Positions 1 through 7,645 of a DNA stretch of 64,000 nucleotides are shown one piece after another (within the stretch, counting starts at the first letter, position 1; each line of letters opens with the position of its first letter). The notes beneath the pieces were generated by a model, which had not been told where the DNA came from, did not search any database, and was given only the letters and a program-made list of their open reading frames with translations. The position numbers and the translations under genes are program-made. Source of the stretch: Candidatus Tectimicrobiota bacterium (lineage in GTDB: Bacteria; JACPUC01); contig JACPUC010000027.1 in the NCBI GenBank assembly GCA_016192455.1, positions 1 through 64,000 on the forward strand, written 5' to 3'.

Positions 1-2
1 AC

Positions 3-116
3 CAACTCGTCGAGCGCGGCCGACCCAAAAAGGTTGCTCTTATCGCCTGCATGCGCCGCCTCCTCGGCATCCTCAACGCCATCATCAGGACGCAATCGCC
101 ATGGAAAACCGCTTGA
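3..116 (+). mobile_element. C-terminal tail of IS110-family transposase (partial)
   Basis: The first 38 codons of the window read as an open frame ending at TGA. The translation contains ERGRPKKVALIACMRRLLGILN and ends in TQSPWKTA. This is the typical end of the IS116/IS110/IS902 transposase C-terminal domain (the part with the catalytic serine region lies upstream, outside the window). IS110 elements lack classical terminal inverted repeats, so the right end of the element cannot be placed exactly; it should lie within roughly the next 100 bases. Only the tail is visible, so whether the element is intact is unknown. Assignment is from recognition of the conserved tail motif. Confidence 0.75.
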
Positions 117-267
117 CGTCAAAGACAGTCGCTACGGTCGATGGGATGGAAGCCTGCTGAGAAAAAGTGCGCGTGCTTATTTTCATGACCTTGCGGCTGG
201 GCCGAAGGCCCATGGGGAACTGCTTCGGAGCTGGTCAACGCCGCCACCAGAGCAGCAGGGGAACGGC

Positions 268-306
268 CCAAAAGCTCAGGGAGGTGGTGGGGTCTTGAGC
301 TTTTGG
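268..306. repeat. 11-bp perfect inverted repeat between IS tail and vapB
   Basis: CCAAAAGCTCA (268-278) is matched by its exact reverse complement TGAGCTTTTGG (296-306) around a 17-base loop. There is no T-run after either arm, so it does not look like a classical intrinsic terminator. It lies about 110 bases upstream of the antitoxin start codon and might be an operator, an end of the mobile element or a transcript hairpin. The rest of 117-412 shows no coding sign. Confidence 0.5.
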
Positions 307-412
307 CGTACGTGAGATCGGGACCTGCGCGCGGCCAAGCCTGTTGCACGTATTGCGGATATTGCGCTTATTGCTTTTGTGTCGTAGATTTGTGGCAAAG
401 GAGGATTGGGCA

Positions 413-877
413 ATGGTTATGACCATGAGAAAAGGAGACCCTGTCCTGCCATCCAAGCAGGATGCGTTGCTGGCACTGGAAATGGGTCGGAAGCTTGCGG
501 CACATCTGCGGCACGACAAGAACCTGCGCGTCCGCCTGTTCGAGAATGACCTCGAGGGCGAGACCATCGAGCTCCCGGAAGCGGCGGTACGCCTGCTCCT
601 GGAGATTCTCGAGCAGTTGGCGGAAGGCAACGCGGTGACCGTGATTCCAGTGCATGCGGAGCTGACGACCCGACAGGCCGCCGATCTCTTGAACGTCTCG
701 CGGCCGCATCTCATCCAGCTTCTGGAGGAAGGGGAACTTCCGCACCGGAAAGTCGGCACGCATCGGCGCGTGCGCGTGGATGACCTTCTGGCCTACAAGC
801 GAAATATCGAGCAGAAGCGTCGCGTCGTGCTCGACGAGCTGGCCGCGCAAGCACAGGAACTCGACATGGGATACTAG
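413..877 (+). CDS. VapB50-like antitoxin, excisionase-family helix-turn-helix protein
   Basis: 154 aa. Residues about 83-130 (ELTTRQAADLLNVSRPHLIQ... followed by KVGTHRRVRVDDLLAYK) form an excisionase/MerR-like helix-turn-helix with wing. This is typical of the antitoxins once annotated as 'possible excisionase' that pair with PIN toxins of the VapC50 type in Mycobacterium. The N-terminal half is probably the toxin-binding/dimerisation part. The ATG at 413 is preferred over further upstream starts because AAAGGAGG lies 8 bases before it. The stop is 11 bases before the toxin start, so the two genes form one transcript, probably autorepressed by this protein. A lone DNA-binding protein is the alternative, but the partner gene makes the toxin-antitoxin reading strong. 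Confidence 0.8.
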   Translation: MVMTMRKGDPVLPSKQDALLALEMGRKLAAHLRHDKNLRVRLFENDLEGETIELPEAAVRLLLEILEQLAEGNAVTVIPVHAELTTRQAADLLNVSRPHLIQLLEEGELPHRKVGTHRRVRVDDLLAYKRNIEQKRRVVLDELAAQAQELDMGY

Positions 878-888
878 CGCGGGCGATC

Positions 889-1449
889 TTGACGGCCTTT
901 TATGACGCGTCGGTGCTGTATCCGGCGCCGCTCAGAGATTTTCTCATGCGATTGGCGCTTTGCGAGGTCTTTCGAGCGAAATGGTCGTCGAAGGTGCATG
1001 AGGAGTGGATTGAAGCGGTTCTCAGGAATCGGCCTGATTTGAAGCGGGAGCAGCTCGAACACACTCGTGAGCTGATGGACGCCCACGGGCGCGATTGTCT
1101 GGTAGAGGATTTCGAGAGCTTGATCGACAGCCTCCGCCTTCCAGACCCGACCGACCGACATGTCCTGGCTGCAGCCATTCGGGGTCGTGCTGATATCATC
1201 GTCACGCGGAACATCAAGGACTTTCCCAGGGAGAGGCTCGACCCCTACGGCATCGAGGCCCAGCTTCCGGACACGTTCATCACCCATCTCCTCGATCTGA
1301 ATGCGGCGGCGGTCGTTCGGGCAGCGCTGGAACATCGGGCAAGCCTGAAGAACCCGCCCAAAAGCGTGGCTGAGTATCTCCACACGCTGGCGCGGCAGGG
1401 CCTGACGCAAACGGTTGCCGAGCTGCCTGCCTTTGCGAGCAGCCTGTAG
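889..1449 (+). CDS. PIN-domain ribonuclease toxin, VapC50-like
   Basis: 186 aa. The protein opens with MTAFYDASVLYP, which places the first catalytic Asp of the PIN fold at residue 6. Further acidic residues occur at LPDPTDRHVLAAA (Asp86, Asp89) and at NIKDF (Asp111), the expected order for a metal-dependent PIN RNase. The C-terminal third (after about 120) corresponds to the extra helical domain of VapC50-type toxins. The start is TTG at 889; no ATG or GTG in frame lies between it and the antitoxin stop. The gene directly follows its predicted antitoxin. By family knowledge it would cleave RNA when free of antitoxin; the target is unknown. Confidence 0.8.
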   Translation: MTAFYDASVLYPAPLRDFLMRLALCEVFRAKWSSKVHEEWIEAVLRNRPDLKREQLEHTRELMDAHGRDCLVEDFESLIDSLRLPDPTDRHVLAAAIRGRADIIVTRNIKDFPRERLDPYGIEAQLPDTFITHLLDLNAAAVVRAALEHRASLKNPPKSVAEYLHTLARQGLTQTVAELPAFASSL

Positions 1450-1718
1450 TCGATCAAGCGCATAAAGTTGGTGACGGCGCCCGCCACGCCTCGAAGGCGC
1501 CGAGAGAGGGCGGCAACGGCGCGGCATCATGCGCGGCGGCCCTGCAGTGGCTTGGGTGCAGGGAGTTGTAGGGAAGGAGGAGTGCGCGCCGCCGCGCCTC
1601 GGCTCGCGTGGTGCAGCGGCGCACCGGCGGACGACGGCGGCGGCAGGGCGGGGGGAAACGGTGCGACCCCGCCCGCCTCGCCGGCCGCCGCTGCAGAGGA
1701 AGGAATGGGCGGCCGGAC

Positions 1719-2045
1719 TTACGCCGGGGCGCCGCCAAGCTTCACATCCCAGCGGATCGCTTCGTCCTTCAGGGCCACCTCGGTCTCCAGGAGGAGGTAG
1801 CAGCCGGGGCAGTAGAACTCGCGGAAGACGAACTTCTCCGGCACCGCGATCTGCTCCGCCAGCGGACTGATGCGGCTCATCTGCCAATCGCTGACGAGGA
1901 GGTGGCGCTTGAAGTTCTCCTGGGCGGGGCAGATTTCGTGGCCGCAGGCGCAGGCGACGAGGCGCCGGCCATCCTTCTCGACGACGTGCAGGAACTCATG
2001 GATGTCCACCGGCGGAGCGGCCTCCCGGGGTTTCCTCTTCTTCAT
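1719..2045 (-). CDS. Acetone/acetophenone carboxylase gamma-like small subunit
   Basis: 108 aa. Five cysteines are arranged as CACGHEIC (Cys32, Cys34, Cys39) and FYCPGC (Cys79, Cys82), a zinc-binding pattern expected of the acetone carboxylase gamma subunit family (Acetone_carb_G). It is shorter than AcxC (about 170 aa) and nearer in size to the small subunit of acetophenone carboxylase. The ATG overlaps the stop of the preceding HyuB gene by four bases (ATGA), so it is translationally coupled and should be the third subunit of the same complex. The 270 bases after it, up to the convergent toxin gene, show nothing convincing. Confidence 0.75.
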   Translation of the reverse strand: MKKRKPREAAPPVDIHEFLHVVEKDGRRLVACACGHEICPAQENFKRHLLVSDWQMSRISPLAEQIAVPEKFVFREFYCPGCYLLLETEVALKDEAIRWDVKLGGAPA

Positions 2046-4039
2046 GGTCGGCGTCCCACCTCTGCTCGCTGTTTCTTGATGGCTGCGCGCTGGCGCAGCG
2101 TTGCGCGCTCATCCACCTCGCCGTGCCCGGGCTTCAGGATGACGCCGTAGACGGCGCGGGCCTTCTCCTCCGAGACGAGCCCGTGCACGACATCGCGGCG
2201 CGCCAGCTCCGGCTCGCGCAGCAGGGGATCGCCGTAGCCGCCGCCGCCGGAGGTGATGCAGCGGTACACGTCCCCCCGTTTCAGGTACGAGCGCTGCATG
2301 GGCGGCACCAGGTCGAGGGTGCCGCGCAGCTCGGTGAACGACTGCGGCAGCTTCCCCTGGCTCATCAGCTCGTTGACATTCGAGTTGCGCATGACGGCGA
2401 ACTGGTTCGTCGTGGCCGGGTAGCCGCCGGCGATGCCGCAGGCGTCGGCATGCTGGTACCCCATGCTGTGCATGACGTTGGTGGGAATCTCGTCCACCCC
2501 GCGCACCGTGTAGGCCATGCTCACCCCGACGCCGCCGCGAAACTTGCCGGGACCGCCGGTGTCGGGCTCCTGGCGGCGGTAGAGGTAGAGGATGGGGGCG
2601 CGGAACTCGTAGGTCTCGACGTTGGCGATGCTGGCCGAGAGGGCGCGGATGAAGCCGCCGGTGTCGATGCCGTCCTTGAAGGAGCGCGCCCCCGTGCCGC
2701 CCGCCATGGGATCGAGCATCGTCAGCCCGAACGGCTGGCCGCGGCTGTCGGTGCCGAAGAGCTCCTGGGTGGGGATGGAGGCGATCCAGGGCGCCATGAG
2801 GAGCTTGCGGTACTTCGGACTGGCGGCGAACATCTTCGCCAGGCAGGCGCACGTCAGGGTGGTGGCGGAGTAGCTCCCCGAGGTGGTGGCCTTGCTGACG
2901 CCAGCGGGCCAGGTGGCGTGGAACACCGTGCCGGGCTCGGAGATCACCTCGATGCAGCGCATGACGCCGGCGGGCGACCAGGGGATATCGTAGCAGAGGT
3001 AGACGAGCATCGACACCACCAGCCCCGAGAGCAGCCCGGAGTAGGCGCAGTTGATGATCGCCGGGGCCTGCTTCGCCGTGCCGGTGAAGTCGAAGATGAT
3101 CTTGTCGCGCCGCTTCGTCATGGTGCAGACGCAGGGGTAGACCTTATCGGAGATGCCGTCGTAGTAGTCGAGGTAGACTTCGTGCGACCAGACGCCGTCG
3201 GGCAGCTCGCGGATGCGCTCGCGCAGGCGGGTGGCGGTGTAGGTGATGATCTCCTGCAGGCAGGTCTCGATGGTGTCGAGGCCGTAGCGCGCCACCAGCT
3301 CGAGGAGGCGCCGCTTCGTGAGGTTGACGGCGCCGATCTTTGCCCGCAGGTCCAGGGCGTTGAGGTCCTGGGTGCGCGAGCGCATCAGGTACTCGCGCTC
3401 GACATCCTTGCGCAGCGTGCCCCGCTCGATGATCTTCAGGGGCGTCATGATCGGCGCCTCCTGGAAGATCGACTCCGAGCCGATGCTCCCTTGGCTGCCC
3501 TGGACGGGGCCGCCGACGTCGATCTGGTGGATCGTCGAGCAGGTCCAGGCCAGCAGCTTGCCCTCGGCGAAGATCGGCGCCGCGCAGGTGACGTCGTTCT
3601 GGTGCAGGGCGCCGATGAAGGGATCGTTGGTGATGAAGACGTCGTCCTCGTCGATGCCGGGGTTCTCGCCGTAGTCTTTGATGAGGTTCTGCACGATGAT
3701 GTTCTGGCCCACGGCGTGCGAGACGATGTAGGGGCCGACGATGACGGCCTGGCCATCGGCGGTGAGGATCGAAGTGTTGAAGTCGTTCACCTCGGAGGCC
3801 ACGGGCGAGCCCGAGATGCGTTTTAGGGTCAGGGCGCTCTCGTCGTTGATCGACCAGACGCGGTGCCGCAGCACTTCGAAGGTGACGGGATCGAGGCGCA
3901 TGCGGCTTTTCCCGCTCAGCCGTCCATTGCGCGGCGGGGCACCCTTCTTGGCTGCCCCGGACTTGGCTGCGCCCCTCTGGGCTGCCCCCTGCTGGGCCAC
4001 CTTGGTGGCGCGGCTAACGGTTGTCTGCTTCCTTGCCAT
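2042..4039 (-). CDS. hyuB: Hydantoinase B/oxoprolinase family protein (carboxylase alpha-like subunit)
   Basis: 665 aa. The sequence carries hallmark HyuB blocks: DPVTFEVLRHRVWSINDE near residue 50, FITNDPFIGALHQNDV near 135, and a Gly-rich C-terminal part (RGGVGVSMAYTV, TSGGGGYGDPL). The N-terminus has a 40-residue Lys/Ala/Arg-rich extension before the conserved domain. HyuB proteins work with HyuA in ATP-dependent hydantoinases, oxoprolinase and acetone/acetophenone carboxylases. The gamma-like subunit coupled downstream favours a carboxylase over a hydantoinase. The gene lies 102 bases downstream of HyuA in the same operon. The substrate is not deducible; an acetone-, acetophenone- or related ketone-type compound is only an inference. 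Confidence 0.88.
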   Translation of the reverse strand: MARKQTTVSRATKVAQQGAAQRGAAKSGAAKKGAPPRNGRLSGKSRMRLDPVTFEVLRHRVWSINDESALTLKRISGSPVASEVNDFNTSILTADGQAVIVGPYIVSHAVGQNIIVQNLIKDYGENPGIDEDDVFITNDPFIGALHQNDVTCAAPIFAEGKLLAWTCSTIHQIDVGGPVQGSQGSIGSESIFQEAPIMTPLKIIERGTLRKDVEREYLMRSRTQDLNALDLRAKIGAVNLTKRRLLELVARYGLDTIETCLQEIITYTATRLRERIRELPDGVWSHEVYLDYYDGISDKVYPCVCTMTKRRDKIIFDFTGTAKQAPAIINCAYSGLLSGLVVSMLVYLCYDIPWSPAGVMRCIEVISEPGTVFHATWPAGVSKATTSGSYSATTLTCACLAKMFAASPKYRKLLMAPWIASIPTQELFGTDSRGQPFGLTMLDPMAGGTGARSFKDGIDTGGFIRALSASIANVETYEFRAPILYLYRRQEPDTGGPGKFRGGVGVSMAYTVRGVDEIPTNVMHSMGYQHADACGIAGGYPATTNQFAVMRNSNVNELMSQGKLPQSFTELRGTLDLVPPMQRSYLKRGDVYRCITSGGGGYGDPLLREPELARRDVVHGLVSEEKARAVYGVILKPGHGEVDERATLRQRAAIKKQRAEVGRRP

Positions 4040-4141
4040 AACCTTCCCCTTCGACCACGCTGGTGTGGTCGTCGTACACTCGCCGGGAATGGAGCCGCGG
4101 CACGTCGCCGGCCGCGGGATGGAGGTGCGTGCCGTCGCGAT

Positions 4142-6232
4142 TCAGCCCTCGAGCATGATGTTGCGGTAGCCGTCAACCTGCGCCGTATGCCACGGATGCA
4201 CCACGACGGTGGTGGCCTTGCCTTCGATGATGGCCGGTCCCTTCAGGCGATGCCCGGGACGCAGCAGCTCCTCATCATAGATCGGCGTGCGGACGAAGCC
4301 CTCGTCGCTGCTGAACAGCACCGCGCGCCAGCCCTTGCGCGCCACCGTGGCCTTGCTGCCGGCACGCCGCTGGCGCTTTAGCACGGGCTTCGTCATCCTG
4401 CCGATGCCGTGCACCCGGAAGGTGGACATTTCGATGCCGGCCTTGGTGAAGGCCGTGCCTTTCCCATACGTCTGCTCGTACATGTCGATGAAGCGGCTGG
4501 CGATCTCCTCGAGATGCCTGGCGCGATACGGCCCCGGCGGCAAGGGCACCCGCAGCTCGTGAATCTGGAAGCGGAACTTCATATCCACCGACCGCTGGAG
4601 ATCAATTTCTCCCTTGGGGATGCCGTCCTTGCGCAGGTCCGCCATCGCCGCCCGCTCGAGCTCCCGGAAGATGCCATTGACGCGCCGCGGGTCGCCGGGA
4701 GCGAGCATCGGCTCGGAGCGGGCATAGAAGCGCACCAGGTCGGACGCGGCGATGCCGAAGGCGGAGAAGACGGGGGCGTAGGGCGACACGAGGACGTTGG
4801 TGATGCCGATCTCGCGCGCATAGGCGCCGGCGTGGGTGGGCCCCATGCCGCCGAAAGCGTAGAGCACGAAGTCGCGCGGGTCGTGGCCCTTCTCGATGGT
4901 GACCTTGCGGATGAGGTCGGCCATGTGGGCATCGACGATGTCGATGATCCCCTTGGCGGCGGTCGGCACGTCCCAGCCGAGCGGCTTGGCGACGTGCCGC
5001 CGGATCGCCTCCTCGGCGCGCGCCGCATCCAGCTTCAGGCGGCCGCCGTGAAAGAAGTCGGCATTCAGGCGCCCCAGGACGAGGTTGGCGTCCGTCACCG
5101 TCGGTTGCGTACCGCCGCGGCCGTAGCAGACGGGGCCCGGGTCCGCCCCGGCGCTCTTCGGCCCCACCTGCAGGAGCGAGAAGTGCGGTTCGATCCAGGC
5201 GATGCTGCCGCCGCCCGCGCCGATGGAGTGGATGTCCACCATCGGCAGGGAGAGCGCGTACTTGGCGAGCACGGGCGTGCGGTTCAGCTCCATCTCGCCG
5301 TTGGCGATGATGCCGACGTCGAAGCTGGTGCCGCCCACGTCGGTGGAGATGATGTTCTGGTGGCCGAGGAGCTTGCCGATGAACTGCGAGCCGAGGACGC
5401 CGCCGATCGGCCCGGAGTTGAGGATGCTGACCGCCTGGTTCTCGGCCTCGAGGGCGGGGATGGTGCCGCCCATCGACTGCATGACGACGAAGGTGCGCGA
5501 GAAGCCGCTCTCCCGCAGCTTGCCGTCGAGGTGGCGCATGTAGGCCGAGATGGTGGGGCCGAGGTAGCTGTTGATGGCGGTGGTGACGGTGCGCTCGTAG
5601 TCGTTGATCACCGGCGCCAGCTCGCTGGAGATGGAGGTGAAGAGGTGCGGCGCCATCTCCTTGACGAGGGCCTTCACCCGCCGCTCGTGGCTGGGGTTCA
5701 GGAAGGACCAGAGGAAGGCGATGGCGATGGCCTCGACGCCGGCCTCGAGGAGCTGGGCGATCTGCCGCCGCGCCTGGGCCTCTTGCAGCGGCACCGCCAC
5801 CTGGCCGTGGGCGTCGATGCGCTCCGCCACGCCGCGGATGAGGGGCCGCGGCACGATGGGGTCCTCCTTGTCGAGCGCCACGGCGTTGGTGATCTCGCGC
5901 TCGACGAGCCCCGCCACCTTCTGGTGCACCCGCCCGATGAGGATGGCATCCTCATGCCCCTGGGTGGTCAGGAGGCCCACCTTCGGACCGCTGCGGGTGA
6001 ACCAGGAGTTCAGCCCCACGGTGGTGCCGTGGGCGAACACCGCGCTTTGCCGCAGCACCTCGCGCGGCTCGCCGCCCACCACGGCGGCGATGTTGGCCAG
6101 GGCGTTCAGCACCCCGACCTGCAGCTCGTGCGGGGTCGTCGTGTCCTTGTCGAAGTACACCTCGCCCTTCTCGTTGATGAGCACGCAGTCGGTGAAGGTG
6201 CCGCCGGTGTCGGTTCCCAGAATGAGGCTCAT
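4142..6232 (-). CDS. hyuA: Hydantoinase A/oxoprolinase family protein (carboxylase beta-like subunit)
   Basis: 696 aa, a normal length for HyuA. The N-terminus MSLILGTDTGGTFTDCV is the ASKHA-type phosphate-binding motif used for ATP. Later blocks include STDVGGTSFDVG (second phosphate motif), SIGAGGGSIAWIE and GPVCYGRGGTQPTVTDANL, all diagnostic of the HyuA/acetone carboxylase beta family. In the characterised carboxylases this subunit phosphorylates the substrate or bicarbonate. It is the middle gene of a five-gene minus-strand run: UbiD, binding protein, HyuA, HyuB, gamma. Nothing in the key motifs is missing, so an active enzyme is expected. Confidence 0.9.
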   Translation of the reverse strand: MSLILGTDTGGTFTDCVLINEKGEVYFDKDTTTPHELQVGVLNALANIAAVVGGEPREVLRQSAVFAHGTTVGLNSWFTRSGPKVGLLTTQGHEDAILIGRVHQKVAGLVEREITNAVALDKEDPIVPRPLIRGVAERIDAHGQVAVPLQEAQARRQIAQLLEAGVEAIAIAFLWSFLNPSHERRVKALVKEMAPHLFTSISSELAPVINDYERTVTTAINSYLGPTISAYMRHLDGKLRESGFSRTFVVMQSMGGTIPALEAENQAVSILNSGPIGGVLGSQFIGKLLGHQNIISTDVGGTSFDVGIIANGEMELNRTPVLAKYALSLPMVDIHSIGAGGGSIAWIEPHFSLLQVGPKSAGADPGPVCYGRGGTQPTVTDANLVLGRLNADFFHGGRLKLDAARAEEAIRRHVAKPLGWDVPTAAKGIIDIVDAHMADLIRKVTIEKGHDPRDFVLYAFGGMGPTHAGAYAREIGITNVLVSPYAPVFSAFGIAASDLVRFYARSEPMLAPGDPRRVNGIFRELERAAMADLRKDGIPKGEIDLQRSVDMKFRFQIHELRVPLPPGPYRARHLEEIASRFIDMYEQTYGKGTAFTKAGIEMSTFRVHGIGRMTKPVLKRQRRAGSKATVARKGWRAVLFSSDEGFVRTPIYDEELLRPGHRLKGPAIIEGKATTVVVHPWHTAQVDGYRNIMLEG

Positions 6233-6361
6233 GGAACGAGCTCCTCCCGCGCAGCAGGCAGCGCTGCGTTGGCCGCAGCGTGATGCAGGTTCATCAGCAG
6301 GGGTCGAAGCATCCGCCCGCGGGCGGGCGAGGCGAGACCGTCTCCTCGCCGCGGGCCCAAG

Positions 6362-6393
6362 GCCGCGGCGCCTGCCGGGACCGGCGCCGCGGC
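6362..6393 (-). terminator. Stem-loop after the binding-protein gene
   Basis: GCCGCGGCGCC (6362-6372) and GGCGCCGCGGC (6383-6393) form a perfect 11-bp GC stem with a 10-base loop, starting six bases beyond the stop codon of the minus-strand binding-protein gene. There is no T-tract, so it may attenuate transcription or stabilise the upstream mRNA rather than terminate fully; HyuA follows 130 bases further on. Confidence 0.45.
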
Positions 6394-6399
6394 GGGCTC

Positions 6400-7422
6400 C
6401 TACTTGCCGCTGAGCTTGGCGACGGCCGCCTTGCGGAAGCTATCGTCCAGGGCGCGCGCCAGGCTCGCATCAGCCTTCGTGAAGCCCATCAGCTTGAACC
6501 ACGCGAGCTGGTGCTCCAGGCTGGGCAGGTAGATCGAGCCGTCCGCTGGAAGGTAGAGCGGCTTGGTCTTGCGGATGAGCTCCGCCGGCACCTCCGTGTA
6601 CTTCTGCAAGATCTCCAGGATCTTCGCATCGTTCATGCCCTTGTCGTTGAAGTGCCGCACCGCCTTGATGTAGGCATTCATCCATTTCTGGGCCGTGTCG
6701 CGCCGCTCGCGGACAAACTTCCCCGAGTACATGATGACCGCCACCTGCGTGGTGGCCATTTCCGGCACCTCGTCCTGGGACTGGTAGCGCACCGCCAAGC
6801 CTGCGTCCTCGGCGCGCACCCCCCAAGGCTCGGCGGCGTTGCCGATGGCGCAGGCTTTCGACTGCCAGGCCTGGAACTGCTTCGGGGGCGCCATGAAGAC
6901 CGACTTGAACTTCTCCAGCGACGAGCCCAGGTGCTTCAGGTGGTAGTAGACGGAGTAGTCGCTGATGCCGCCCTTCCCCCACAGGCAGTCGGTCATGCCT
7001 TCCAGGGCCTTGATGCCTTTTTCCTTCACCAGCGGCACAAGGTCCTTGCGCACGAGCAAGAAGTTGGCCCAGCCATAGCCCGGTCTCACCTGGCCCTTGT
7101 CGGCCACGATGAAGACATCCATGCCCTGGGCGATGGAGTTGAAGAGGCCGGCGCTGGAGCCTCCGGCGGCGGCGTCGATCTCGCCGGCGGCGATGGGGGC
7201 CATCATCTTCGTGCCCGAGGCGAAGCGCAGCAGCTCGGTCTCCAGCCCCTCCTCGGCATAGTACTTGAGATCCATGGCAATGAAGATGGGGGCGAAGGAG
7301 ATGGCGGCGAGGTAGCCCACCTTCACTTTATCGAGGGCCCGCACCTCGGCCGTGCCGAGCGCCCCCAGCAGCGCCAGCAGCGTGACGACCACCGTGACGT
7401 ACCACTTCAGCATGCCTTTCAT
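6400..7422 (-). CDS. ABC transporter substrate-binding protein, NitT/TauT (SsuA/THI5-like) type
   Basis: 340 aa. A signal peptide (MKGMLKWYVTVVVTLLALLGALGTAEVRA) is followed by DKVKVGYLAAISFAPIFIAMDLKYYAEEGLE, the usual opening of NitT/TauT/THI5-like binding proteins. The chosen ATG at 7422 has GGGGAG seven to eight bases upstream; the frame stays open further upstream but without coding character. No permease or ATPase is in this operon, so the protein must dock with a transporter encoded elsewhere. The type-matched importer genes at 14241-16822 are one candidate. Its place between UbiD and HyuA suggests it binds the compound those enzymes process. Confidence 0.85.
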   Translation of the reverse strand: MKGMLKWYVTVVVTLLALLGALGTAEVRALDKVKVGYLAAISFAPIFIAMDLKYYAEEGLETELLRFASGTKMMAPIAAGEIDAAAGGSSAGLFNSIAQGMDVFIVADKGQVRPGYGWANFLLVRKDLVPLVKEKGIKALEGMTDCLWGKGGISDYSVYYHLKHLGSSLEKFKSVFMAPPKQFQAWQSKACAIGNAAEPWGVRAEDAGLAVRYQSQDEVPEMATTQVAVIMYSGKFVRERRDTAQKWMNAYIKAVRHFNDKGMNDAKILEILQKYTEVPAELIRKTKPLYLPADGSIYLPSLEHQLAWFKLMGFTKADASLARALDDSFRKAAVAKLSGK

Positions 7423-7645
7423 GTTCTCCCCTTGCGCCCCTTCCGTCATCCTGAAGGTAGGAGCGCGCCTGTCCCCGATGCCGAGCCAGCCGCGGCGCGA
7501 GCTCTCAGGCTCGCGTGGTCGCCTCTCCTGCCTGCCGCGCGGCGATGCAGCCCACAGTCGCCAGCCTCCCGCCCCGCCACACGGCTGGCGCCATCCGTTC
7601 CCAAGCCTGCGCCGATCGTGCGCGCCGCCGGCGGCCGGCGGCAAC

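Noticed and set aside
1529-1738. Open frames in the 1450-1718 gap
   Set aside because: Arg/Pro/Ala-rich translation without motifs or ribosome site between two convergent genes; treated as non-coding.
2123-3826. Long open frame (567 codons) antisense to hyuB
   Set aside because: It lies wholly opposite a clear HyuB gene. GC-rich third positions suppress stops in this frame, the translation is His/Asp/Gly/Arg-rich without motifs, and it has no ribosome site.
4409-6283. 624-codon open frame antisense to hyuA
   Set aside because: Shadow of HyuA; repetitive His/Asp/Val/Gly composition with no recognisable domain.
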